From the NCBI GenBank assembly GCA_001972305.1, contig BDDD01002308.1:1-64000 (forward strand): a stretch of 64,000 bases of DNA, in the 5' to 3' direction. Position 1 is the first letter of the stretch, and the number at the start of each line of letters is the position of its first letter. Position numbers and translations under genes: made by a program. The notes under the pieces are model-generated. The model made no database searches. It was not told the origin of the DNA and saw only the letters and a program-made list of their open reading frames with translations. Positions 46,791 through 56,820 of the stretch are shown here, piece by piece. Source of the DNA: Cephalotus follicularis (taxonomy: Eukaryota; Streptophyta; Magnoliopsida; Oxalidales; Cephalotaceae).

Positions 46791-47466
46791 CCTTTCCCCC
46801 AATCAGTAGAATTTCACTCGAATGGGACTCGCTAGACCCAAAACGACTCTAGGAACGATTCTAGACGCATTGTGAGCATATGTTGCATTTTTACTATAAT
46901 TTGCATTATGGTCGCTTTCTAAAAGTGTTAACCAGTTTGAAAAGCCTGTATGATTATAATAATCATTTTGTACAAAAATGTATATTTGTTAACATATGAA
47001 TTTATATATTTTCGAAATGATTGGGGAAGTATTTCCAATGACGGAGAAATGTTTTAAAGGGTTGATTTTGAAACCAAATGTATTGTGTAAAAATGTATAT
47101 TTGTCAACATATGAATGTATATATTTTTGCAATGATTGGGGAAGTAATTCCAAAGATAGAAATGTATTGTTTTAAGTTTTATAACTTATCACAACTTGTG
47201 AATGAAATTAATATATTTTAAACAAATATATTTGATCAAGTAATTATATATTATTGCTTGACTTGTACTGTGCAATGCTTGTTCCTGTTGATTATTAGCC
47301 GTCGTGCTAATAACTTGTTGATTACTTAGCCACTGTGCTAGTAACTTGCTGTTGGTTTAGCCGCCGTGCTAAACAACTTACGGAGGACTTGCTCCAAAAC
47401 CGTTTGCAAATGGGGATGGAGTAAGAGTGCATGGCATTGGGGCCAGGAGGTGGCGATGGTCATGAT

Positions 47467-47637
47467 GATTGGTTTGTCTGGTACCTTTTCGGACATATTT
47501 ACTGCTTGTGTTGATATAACTTATGAGTTATACTTGTACTGTGAACATGACGATTGGTTTGTCTGGTTCCTTTTGGGACATATTTACTGCTTGTGCTGAT
47601 ATAACTTATGAGTTATACTTGTACTGTGAACATGACG
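47467..47637 (+). repeat. 85-bp tandem repeat, two units, E first copy
   Basis: Units start at 47467 and 47552 with GATTGGTTTGTCTGG. The sequence changes to the reversed F-type piece at the point where a third unit would begin. Confidence 0.85.
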
Positions 47638-48715
47638 AGAATGATAGAAAAGGTAACAATTACTACCGGCGTTGGCGGGTAGTTTAACAGTGATTTCTGC
47701 AATTGCAGACAGTAGGTGATACTCTGGCCAACTCCTGGCCCCCAGAATCACATCCATAGTCAGTGATAACCTCCATCACCGAACTACGGCAGTAAGCATA
47801 GACAATCAATTCAATCAGTACAATCAGTAATAATATTACATATATAATTTATATGCAATATCGAATGTTTTCTTTGGAAACATGTATCAGTTCAGTAATC
47901 GTGCATCTCATGTGAGGAAACGATATCAGTACAGTAGTGGTTTCCAATTCGGAAACAAAATAGTAGTTACCTCTCATGTGGAGGAAAAATCAGTAGTTAT
48001 TTGACATTAAGCATTCTTTTGAAAATGATAGTAAATATCGTAATTTTTGGTACAAAGACCATAGATGGTTTCAATCTTTGAATTTATCAGTAGTAGTGGT
48101 GTTAATAGCACCAAACAGTAGGTATATACTAACATAAGTATCATATATAGTAACATTAATCAAAACAGTAGTTCTTGTAAACAATAACTTTCACTTGAAA
48201 TGGTGTTTAAGCTATAATTTGTGCATATAGCACATAATTCGTTCGATCAGTGAAATATCAGTAATAATGATGTTAATTAACATCAAACATTGGATACTAT
48301 ATGATGGTATCATATACAAATCAATAGCAATGCAAAATAGTAGCAATTCAATGAATTATTATGCAGTTGCAGCCTAGAACAGTCGGCTGCCCTCAAGAAC
48401 CAGCCGGCTGTTGAGTTGAGTAGTCGACTGCTTTCAATGGCAGTCGACTGTTTTTGCCCAGAAATGCAGGCAGAACAGTTTATGTATAGTGCAATTCAAT
48501 GCCAATTCAGTTCAATGCAAGTAGAAAGTAACATACACGAAATGCATGATCATATCTTCCAAAACATAACACTACCCCTACCTCAATTTGCTATCCCAAG
48601 ATCAATTGTGTGATCTTTCTCTTTAAATCTTCCAAGGTCTTTTCCAAGCTTTCTCCAATCAATTCTTTAATCTTAGCAGGTTCAATCTATACATGCATGT
48701 TTATGGATACATGCA
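47638..48715 (-). repeat. F-type LTR fragment in reverse between the E copies
   Basis: On the minus strand this aligns with parts of solo LTR F (about 17600-18540): the alternating GAGGAAAC-type blocks, the CCAACTCCTGGCC block near 47730 and the AGTCGACTG motifs at 48381, 48402, 48422 and 48442 (steps 21, 20, 20). It lacks both F termini. Confidence 0.75.
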
Positions 48716-51700
48716 GCATTTAAGTCGTAATTGCGTTAGCTAAGACGGCTAATAAAACCTATTTTTAATGCGCGACAGTAAAGCCCGAATGCTCGCAATA
48801 TTATTGCGATTATTTTGGGGGTCGTTTGGATATATTATGTTGCATTTCGCGAAAAAATCGGGACCCGTACCTTAGTATTTTACCAGAAAATACTAAGGAG
48901 GAAGCAAAGAATAAAGAGAGGGAGAGACCACACACGGGCGCATCACGCGCCCGAGCAAGAACACCTGCACCTGGGAGAGATAGCGAGAGAGAGTGGGAGA
49001 GAGATCGGAGCAAAGGGATAAAGGCGACGCCGGAGCCAGCCACCGGACCGGGAGAGCGCGGTGGTCAACCCAGGCACGCCGCAGACCGGGAAGCTCTTCC
49101 CCCTTCTTCTTTCTTTTCTCTTTTTCTTCTCCTCGGATGTCACTGTGTGCGCCTCTTCCCGGCATTTCCCAGCGCCGTTAGCATCGCGGGTGGCCTGGGT
49201 TTCGGTGTAGATGGCTAGCTCTTGCCATTTTGACCACTGGTGAGGTGTGATTCGGCCGAAAACGGCCGGAATCAGTTGAATGAGTCGACTCAGCGAGTCG
49301 ACTCACAGCCGCCTTGGACTGCGCATTTAGCGCCGAGTCTTGGTGAGTCACGGGCATGGGTGTGTATAACTGGTGGGTGTGTGGCATTTTTGGGTGGTGA
49401 TTGGACCTGTGGAGGTCCGACGAGTTGACTCAGTGAGTCACAACTCGCTGTCGGCCGTGGCGCGGTGTTCGGCATCGATTCCCGGCGATTCTTGACCGGT
49501 TTTGAGTACACCGTTCAATGTGGAACCCGATGATGGGTGTTTCATCGCCTGGTTGTGTCGGTCAGAATCTGGCCGGCGTTTCGACGACGGAAATAATTTG
49601 TGTGTCGAACATAACGGAAATGTGTTGTATGTGCAGTGTGTAAGCGGCGATTGGATTTGGCAGTGAAGAACTGATCAATTGGCGAGAACCGGGTTTGGTT
49701 CAACGGTTTCTGGGAGAGGTTCGGCAATTGAACTTGCGGCTCGACTGTGCTGTTGTTACTGTGATTCCTAACTTGGAATCAAAGGTAGAGGAAAGTGATG
49801 AATTTATACATGCATTTTTGGTTTTAAGTTTATGAATACCATTGATGATTGCATGTTAATGGGTGAATTGTGATTCTGGACATGTTGTGGTGATTTCAGT
49901 GATATACGGAGTTAACTTGCATGTGTAAATTACATGAATATTGAACTGGGTTGTGTATGGATGATTTTGATCAAGGCTTGCTATGTTAAAGCTGTGGAGA
50001 AAACGTTCTGGGTTGGATAGACATCGACGTCTACATGAAGACGTCGATGCCTTCCTGTGAAAACGTGAAAGACGTCGATGCTTGAGTAAAGACATCGATG
50101 CCTTTTCTGGGCTTAATATAACAGTAGTGTTATGCCTTCGTGTGTGAATGCGAAAGACATCAATGTCTTTTGAGAGACATCGATACCTTTTCTGGGTATT
50201 GCAGAACAGTAGTGTCTACTGTTGTAAGTTAATTGCCCTTGGAATTACATGTTTATGCATGAAATGATGTTCTGGTTATGTTCCTGTTAACCAGTAGCAT
50301 GCCTTACATGTTGAGAGAGTGAGATTCGTTACATGAAGGATTAAAAGGCCGGATTCTACCCTCCAGAATCAAGACTCGCGAACTGATACTCTCTGGTAAA
50401 GACATCGACGTCTTTGTAAAGACATCGACGTCTTTGGTCCAAGAACGCCTGGGAATATTTGTACATGGGATCAATGCCTTAGTGTGAAGACGTCGACGCC
50501 TTAGGGATAGACATCGACGCCTTTTCCCCTGATCAGTAGAATTTCACTCGAATGGGACCCGCTAGACCCGAAACGACTCTAGGAACGAATCTAGTCGCAT
50601 TCTGAGCATATGTTGCATTTTTAATGTGATTTGCATTATGGTCGCTTTATAAAAGTGTTAACCATTTTGAAAAGCCGGTATGATTATAATAATCATTTTG
50701 TACAAAAATGTATATTTGTTAACATATGAATTTATATATTGTCGAAATGATTGGGGAAGTATTTCCAATAACGGAGAAATGTTTTAAAGGGTTGATTTTG
50801 AAACCAAATGTATTGTGCAAAAATGTATATTTGTCAACATATGAATGTATATATTTTCGGAATGATTGGGGAAGTATTTCCAAAGACAGAAATGCATTGT
50901 TTTAAGTTTTATAACTTATCACAACTTGTGAACGGAATAATATATTTTAAACAAATATATTTGATCAAGTAATTATATGTTATTGCTTGACTTGTACTGT
51001 GCAATGCGTGTGCCTGTTGATTATTAGCCGCCGTGCTAATAACTTGTTGATTACTTAGCCACTGTGCTAGTAACTTGGTGTTGGTTTAGCCGCCGTGCTA
51101 AACAACTTACGGAGGACTTGCTCCAAAACCGTTCGCAAACGGGGATGGAGTAAGAGTGCATGACGTTGGGGCCAGGAGGTGGCAACGGTCATGACGATTG
51201 GTTTGTCTGGTTCCTTTTGGGACATATCTACTGCTTGTGTTGATATAACTTATGAGTTACACTTGTACTGTGAACATGATGATTGGTTTGTCTGGTTCCT
51301 TTTGGGACATATTTACTGCTTGTGCTGATATAACTTATGAGTTATACTTGTACTGTGAACATGACGATTGGTTTGTCTGGTTCCTTTTGGGACATATTTA
51401 CTGCTTGTGTTGATATAACTTATGAGTTATACTTGTACTGTGAACATGCATATATTTTTATATGTACATGCGGAGATAAAATTACTGTGAAAATTACATG
51501 TCGTATTGCATCATAATGCATTCATTCATGATACTCATTATCATATGACTCGAACTGTATTTATGGGTTTATTCACTTAGCCGAGTGAGGACAAAGGCTA
51601 ACCCCTACTGTAACAGATTGACGAAATGGATATGAGATGGAGCATGCATGGAGACTTAAAGAGAAGACTGTGTAGTTTCTCTTATTTCTTGTACTGGGTT

Positions 51701-51991
51701 AATGAACAATGATTATGTAATCGGATTTTGTAACATGGGTTATTTTATTATCTCGTACTGTATTATCACGCTCCGTTTGGGCGATCGACAATTATGCAGG
51801 GTTTTGTATAAACTTGTTGGGCATCACGTAGTATGGGATGCGTAATGCGTGTTTAAATACAACTTGTTTAAGTTATTGCTTCCGCTACTGAAGGTTTTTA
51901 TTTATTCGTTTTATCGCATGAGCTGAATTATCTTGTGTTGATTGCCTTACCACTTTATATGTTGTCTTGTCGTGAAAACGGGGGCGTGACA
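48716..51991 (+). repeat. E-type LTR, second copy
   Basis: It begins in GCATTTAAGTCGTAATTGCG, about 95 bases into the LTR compared with the first copy, and runs to the true end GGGGGCGTGACA. It contains three 85-bp units, the shared 42-bp block (51580-51621), and an end segment closely related to the element B LTR. Confidence 0.88.
51196..51450 (+). repeat. 85-bp tandem repeat, three units, E second copy
   Basis: Units start at 51196, 51281 and 51366 and are nearly identical, indicating recent expansion or homogenisation. Confidence 0.88.
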
Positions 51992-52058
51992 AAACCCTGG
52001 GCATTACATGAACCCTAATTCCCTAAGTGTTCTAGCCCTTTTTAAAACCAATTCAACA

Positions 52059-52330
52059 CCTGCTTCATCTCCATGAGCTACACAGGAAAAACTGCATGAA
52101 CGCTCATTTTTAGCTTACCTCCTAACTGTTTGGCACTAAGATGGCAGAGGGGACATATGTTAATGATCATGTGATGAAGATGATTAATGTTATTGAGCGT
52201 CTTGCAGCTCTCGACATCATCCAGGATGCAGCGTTAAGCACAGATCTGATTTTGCATTCACTGCCACCTTCTTTTTCTGCATTTATTACAAATTTCGACA
52301 TGAACAGGATTCAGGACACTTCGACTGTAA
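52059..52330 (+). pseudogene. Loose copia gag fragment (fossil)
   Basis: The open stretch from 52141 reads MAEGTYVNDHVMKMINVIERL and then DLILHSLPPSFSAFITNF, which is the middle of a Ty1/copia gag. It lies directly outside the copia C 3' LTR end and directly before LTR G. It may belong to a second, partly lost copia in tandem with C, or to the sequence C inserted into. A fragment only. Confidence 0.8.
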
Positions 52331-52637
52331 CGCCAAGAATTTCATGAATAATAATTATAATATCGGTATAGTGTATGGCTTTAATGAGCCGATGGAGCTT
52401 GAATCAATAAAAGGCATCGCGTATTAGAGCCTGCAATCATAAGGCCCAAAATGACCAATAAAGCCTATTTTTAATGCGCGACAATAAGCCCTATGTTCGC
52501 ATTATTATTGCGATTATTTTGGTGGCTGTTCGGATAATTAATAACGCCATTTGCAGATTAAACGGGACCCAAACCTTCAGATTTTTCTGGTGAATACCAA
52601 GAAGGGAAGCAAATTTATAAAGGAGAAAGGGAGAGAA

Positions 52638-52694
52638 CACGGGTGCGTAACACGCCCGTGTGAAGAAAGAAGGCAGCGGGCGCACAAGGCGCCC
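52638..52694 (+). other. Paired GC-rich inverted repeats in LTR G
   Basis: First stem CACGGG/CCCGTG (52638-52643 with 52655-52660). Second stem GGGCGC/GCGCCC (52678-52683 with 52689-52694), loop ACAAG. The second stem differs from that of E at a paired position on both sides (A-T there, G-C here), so pairing is kept. Confidence 0.7.
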
Positions 52695-53909
52695 ACACCC
52701 AAGAGAAAGCGAGAGAGCGGGAGAGAGAGAGAGAGAGGAGTTGGGCGCGTCGGCGACGACGACAGCACCAGACAAAGAGCTCTCCGGTCAAAGCCTCCAT
52801 CATCGACGGTATGCCTCCTTTCCTCTTCTATTATCTTTTCTTCTCTTTTTTCTTTCCCTTCTCCATGACGCCTTGCATCACTGTCGCAGTTGTCGTGCAT
52901 TCCACCGCTGGTAATTGTCGCGGGTCGTGATGGTCTTCACCTAGAAGGTCGGCTACACCTATTTCAGTGACCGATTAGGCGCCATTCAGTCAGAATCGAC
53001 CGGATTCCTGTTGCCGAGTTGACTCAGAGAGTCCAACTCGCTGCCGCCTATGACCGCGTGATTAGCGCCAAGTCTCGACGATTCTCGAGCAGTGGTGTGC
53101 TGAACTGATGGTTGCGTGGCGTTTTTGGGTGGTGAACTGAGATGTTGGAGTCCAGCGAGTCGACTCAGTGAATCGAACTCACTGCCGGCTCTGAATGTGT
53201 GATTCACGGTGAGTTACGGCGATCCCCCGGCAGCATTGTATAGATCACCCAATTTGGAGACTGATTATGGCGTGGCCGGATCCCCAATGGGTTGGCCGGA
53301 ATCTTGTCAGAACTCCGGTGATGACAATGTGTAATTGCTACCTGTGTGTAGATCGTAACGGAATGTGTTAGTTATCGCAATGATGTTAAAAGAGAAAGAG
53401 AGCTATGTTTACACAAGATGGAGATGTGCTCGTGACAACGAGTGAAGCTTAGAGGAGGTGGCTGTTCCTGGATTCCACTGCAAATCCTCCCAAGTCGTAG
53501 CTCCATTGGTAACAGGTAGTGTACACATTGCTTCGATGGTACATCCTCAGATGACTATTGCTTGATCCCTTTCATATATACCAGTATGGGACGGTAGTAT
53601 ACGAATGGTAGATCACTACAGTAGGTTATACTACTTGCATTGCATTCATGCATTCTAAATGGTTATATGGATTGATATGTGTACAAATTGTAAATGTATG
53701 GATGCATGATTGTATATATATACATACGAATATACGGATGGATGTGCATATTACATAAGGGTTAGATATTGAATTGAGAGGAGATGAGTTCTTGCCTTCT
53801 CTCAATTTACTGGCTATGGGATGAATCTTAGAAGGGCTTTGAACTGTTTTGGATATGGTTTTCATTGAATTGTGAACTGTTTTGCAAAACGATATTTCTA
53901 CCAAAACCA

Positions 53910-54045
53910 TCAACGCTTTCTTCTTAACTGTCGATGCTTTTATGTCTTAAGCCAAACAGTCGATGCCTTTTGCTTTCAAACAAACCGTTGATGCTTTATA
54001 CTTATGCTTTTTAATACTGTCGACACCCCGGGCTAAGCATCGACG
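53910..54045 (+). repeat. Phased GTCGATGC array in LTR G
   Basis: Core starts at 53910, 53931, 53960, 53988, 54020 and 54040; steps 21, 29, 28, 32, 20. The units are TCAA, TCGA or TTGA with a following GCTTT. Confidence 0.7.
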
Positions 54046-54259
54046 CTTAGTGCCCTGTTTTAGTTAAACTCAACTGTTTTATATGGTGTTGATCCGAAAT
54101 GGGTCCCTATACAAATGGATTTCATAGGAAGCCTCCCTAAGGCCTTATAGCATATGAAAATCCTCTTGAGACATTTTTAAACTACGGATCAATCTCCAAA
54201 ATGAATCTTTAAAGAAAGTTCCATAAAAAAAAGGGGATTTTATACAAATGGTTTTAAAA

Positions 54260-54410
54260 AATGGTTAGGATAGTTCCATTGGGATATCTGGACGCGGATA
54301 TCTTTTTTGGACTTCCTCTCCATTGTTTTATGCATTTCAAATGGTTATGATAGTTCCATTGGGACATTCAGACGCGAATACTCCCATTTGGACTTCCTTT
54401 CCATTCATTA
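54260..54410 (+). repeat. 80-bp tandem duplication in LTR G
   Basis: Two units start with AATGGTTAGGATAGTTCC-like sequence at 54260 and 54340. They differ at several sites. Confidence 0.75.
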
Positions 54411-54706
54411 TAACTTCGATAGGAACCAACCAAATGATATATGAAAATTGATTACAAAATGGAATATGGAAACGAAAATGGCCATTGAATATGAAAAATG
54501 ATTTATGACTACGAAATTGATTTTACATTATTTGACGGATGTGGATCCATGAGATCCTTTACAAATGGTTCCTATCATTTAAAAGCATACATGATTTTGG
54601 GTCACAACTACGGGATGGATTATTGATTGTATTGTATGAGACCATCGAGGTAACCCATTTCTGACTTTCATCTCCGTCGTGAACGTCATGAATGTTAGAC
54701 CACAGT

Positions 54707-54915
54707 TTACCCCATATTGTGATGCGAACCATACAAAAGTGCTTACCTCACATTGTGGTTGACCGTTCTGTATTGTCCTTACCTCACATTGGGATACGGA
54801 CCATACAAAAGAGCTTACCTACATTGTGATGCAGACCATTATGTACAGAACTTATCTCACATCGTGGTACGGACCATACAAAAGATCTTACCCCACGTTG
54901 TGAGAGAACCGACAT
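54707..54915 (+). repeat. 36-bp minisatellite in LTR G, six units
   Basis: TTACCTCACATTGTG-like starts at 54707, 54743, 54779, 54815, 54852 and 54888 (steps 36, 36, 36, 37, 36), mostly followed by GGACCATACAAAAG or a decayed form of it. Adjacent units differ in the middle. Confidence 0.85.
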
Positions 54916-55171
54916 GAATTATGATACAACCCTGTGGTCAGTGTTATCTCATTCCTCACACCTCCATGGAACCAAAAGTGCATCGAGGGTGGGATGGACC
55001 CTATGCACTCATTGTCCCTATGATTGATATGGATTGTTATATGGATTGTCTGTAGGCCTATGGCCTTTAATATGACATTAGGACTAGCTGAGTATACCAC
55101 TGCTTAGGGATAGTTGGTATACAGAAGCTCTCCGCACTTAACATTTATGCACATAGCATGCCATACACACA

Positions 55172-55310
55172 CATACTGTGATACGGTTATATTACATGAC
55201 ATACTATGATGCAGCTACATTACGTGCCATACTATGATACGGTTGCATTACATGGCATACCGCTATACCGGTTACATTACATGATATGTTGTTATACTGT
55301 TGCATTGCAT
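55172..55310 (+). repeat. 28-bp minisatellite in LTR G, about five units
   Basis: CATACTATGATACGGTTGCA-like units start at 55172, 55200, 55228 and 55256, with a decayed unit following. Spacing is 28 bp. Confidence 0.8.
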
Positions 55311-55399
55311 GGAATTTAATATAGCTTTCCGCCATACGGATTGTACGGTTGCGATTATAGATCGAATGGTTACGAATCATACGGTTATGGAACGGTGAT

Positions 55400-56797
55400 T
55401 GTTTAGCATAAAAATGTGTTGTTTTTAATGATTTAGTTGTGATATTTTTATGCTTGGAATAGACTACTTTGGTTGTGTTATATTGATTTTTAGGTATAAG
55501 AGCAAAAGGGAAAAAGTGCATGAATACTACCCAAAGTTGTGCAAATTGTAGCTTGAAAGATTAAAGATTGAAGAATTGACAAATTCTGCAGAAACAGAGT
55601 TAAACGCATCGATGTATTTCATGAGGATTGATGTCTTTTTTGGGTTTGTGAGAAACGCGTCGATGTCTTTTGTTGCGGATCGATATCCTTTCTGGGATTG
55701 CAAGCCTACCTTCAAATGCTATGAGAAAGACATCGATGTCTTTCACTAAACGCATCGATGTCTTTATGAAATTTCAACCTGTAGATTTTGGACCAAAACG
55801 CATCGACGTCTTCTCAATAACATTGATGTCTTTCATCTCAGCAAAACACGACTCTTTGCAAACGCGTCGACGTCTTCTTCTGCAGCAGAAATAGAAAGTT
55901 GGATTTTTTTTCCAGATTTTCTAACTAGGATTGATTTATTTCCATTTTTGATCAGTTTTGTAGTATAAAAACAATGCAAGGCCGGTAAAATTCAGAGAGA
56001 GGCTGGTAGAAACCCTATTTTCTTCTTTATAAATTTTATTTTACAATGTTTAGTAGCTAAACTCTTTAAGATTTTTGCGTTAGAACAAAGCCTAGATTGT
56101 TATTGTTTCAATTCCATCAATAAAAATCCTTGAAAATTTGATTTGTCGTTCAATTTTTTTGCCTTCACACACACTTTGTCTGTCTGATTAAAATCCACAA
56201 ACATCTTGTCGATGAATATGAAAGTTGGTGAATAAATGGTGCTTAGTTCAATCAATGGAGTCTACTCATACAGTTTGTCACAACGAACACACTTCGTATA
56301 GACCTAGCATGTCTACTCATACGTCTTGCCGCCATTGCCGTACTTCGTATCGACCTAGCATGACTACTCATACGTCTTGTCATCACCATTGCACTCCGTA
56401 TAGACCTAGCTACCGCTGGTTATCAAGGTATCATCATTCAATTAAATGGAATTATTCAATACAATCTATGGTGAGTTTCTATACTCTAAAACCGCTTTTT
56501 AATTATAGATTTTCTTCACTTTTCTTCATTGTTTTGATTAGTTTTAAAATTGCATGCTTTATTTCTTGGTGTTTTAAATTCAGTGTCTTTGATCATCGAC
56601 GCCTTCCTTTCCTGTTTTGATTATTTAAATTATTTTGCATAATTAATAGAAGTTTTCATAATTAAACCTTGAATTTGCATACTTCGCCTAGGTTGGATAA
56701 ATTACAACCAGTTTAACGTTTCCCTATGTTCGACTCGTTACTACATGATCTGTGCACTTGCGGCTATAAATTTTAAAACATTCTTTTTACGTGAACA
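55400..56797 (+). repeat. Athila II 5' LTR
   Basis: About 1.4 kb, TGTTTAGCAT to CGTGAACA. Both ends align with the Athila I LTR ends at 33038 and 16543. It has a phased motif array at 55609-55875 and three short CATACGTCTTG/CGTATCGACC-like units near 56280-56400. Confidence 0.88.
55609..55875 (+). repeat. TCGA motif array in Athila II LTR
   Basis: Core starts at 55609, 55628, 55660, 55680, 55733, 55755, 55803, 55823 and 55867; steps 19, 32, 20, 53, 22, 48, 20, 44. Pairs about 20 bp apart are clear; the distances between pairs are looser. Units read CGCATCGATGTCTTT. Confidence 0.7.
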
Positions 56798-56802
56798 AGA
56801 TT

Positions 56803-56820
56803 TTGGCGCCGTTGCCGGGG
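56803..56820 (+). other. Athila primer binding site, Athila II
   Basis: TTGGCGCCGTTGCCGGGG, the canonical Athila-group site, five bases after the LTR end at 56797. A non-coding leader (56821-57124) follows. Confidence 0.9.

Larger units (their letters stand above)
44989..47637 (+). repeat. E-type LTR, first copy
   Basis: It aligns with 48716-51450 of the second copy. GC-rich paired hairpins lie near 45302-45357, phased TCGA motifs at 46310-46790, and two 85-bp units at its end. Open frames across 45175-45600 on both strands come from the GC-rich part and are mirrored in the second copy; I do not regard them as genes. Confidence 0.85.
44989..51991 (+). mobile_element. Composite LTR element E (Tekay-like LTRs, no coding region)
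   Basis: It starts TGTAACGCCCC at 44989 and ends GGGGCGTGACA at 51991, with perfect AAACC duplications (44984-44988 and 51992-51996), so the outer ends entered as one insertion into D1. Inside are a forward LTR copy (44989-47637), a piece of an F-type LTR in reverse (47638-48715), and a second forward copy of the same LTR (48716-51991) covering all but its first roughly 95 bases. No gag or pol is present. It looks like an LTR pair whose interior was lost and replaced by rearrangement. Confidence 0.85.
42429..52008 (-). repeat. Solo LTR D1 (element A family), split by element E
   Basis: On the minus strand it starts TGTAATGCCC at 52008 and ends GGGGGCGTGACA at 42429. Perfect TGAAC duplications lie at 42424-42428 and 52009-52013. 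Removing E (44989-51996) leaves about 2572 bp. It aligns along its length with the element A LTR, including the 42-bp block (42808-42849) and a motif array (43747-43938). No internal region remains, so it is a solo LTR. Confidence 0.9.
33078..52058 (+). mobile_element. Copia C: Ty1/copia fossil with paired LTRs
   Basis: Plus strand. Direct LTR copies at about 33078-34882 and 40685-52058 (the latter split by D1) flank a region with a primer site (34885-34897), a long non-coding leader, gag with a zinc knuckle, gag-pre-integrase, integrase and RT remnants, and an RNase H-like piece in the opposite orientation. Integrase before RT marks Ty1/copia; I cannot name the clade. No clear target duplication was found at the two ends. 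The element is heavily decayed with many breaks and is one of the older layers of the window. Confidence 0.85.
40685..52058 (+). repeat. Copia C 3' LTR, split by solo LTR D1
   Basis: Visible parts are 40685-42428 and 52009-52058, about 1.79 kb after removing D1 and one duplication. The end AATTCAACA at 52058 matches the 5' copy at 34882. The next bases are not a primer site, so this is the 3' member of the pair or is followed by foreign sequence. Confidence 0.8.
52331..55399 (+). repeat. LTR G, cut by Athila II
   Basis: It starts TGTAACGCCAAG at 52331. The first 700 bases or so are related to the E LTR; the rest differs and includes phased motifs and three minisatellites. It has no recognisable end, because Athila II begins at 55400. 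Whether it is a solo LTR or part of a full element cannot be seen in this window, nor can its target duplication. Confidence 0.65.

Noticed and set aside
52551-52914. Overlapping Arg/Lys-rich and Ser/Leu-rich frames in LTR G
   Set aside because: They cover the GC-rich hairpin and GAGAGA stretch homologous to the E LTR and have no domain; composition artefacts.
56225-56620. 131-residue frame with repeated SYRPSM/HTSC units
   Set aside because: Lies inside the Athila II LTR and reflects three short tandem units; no known domain.
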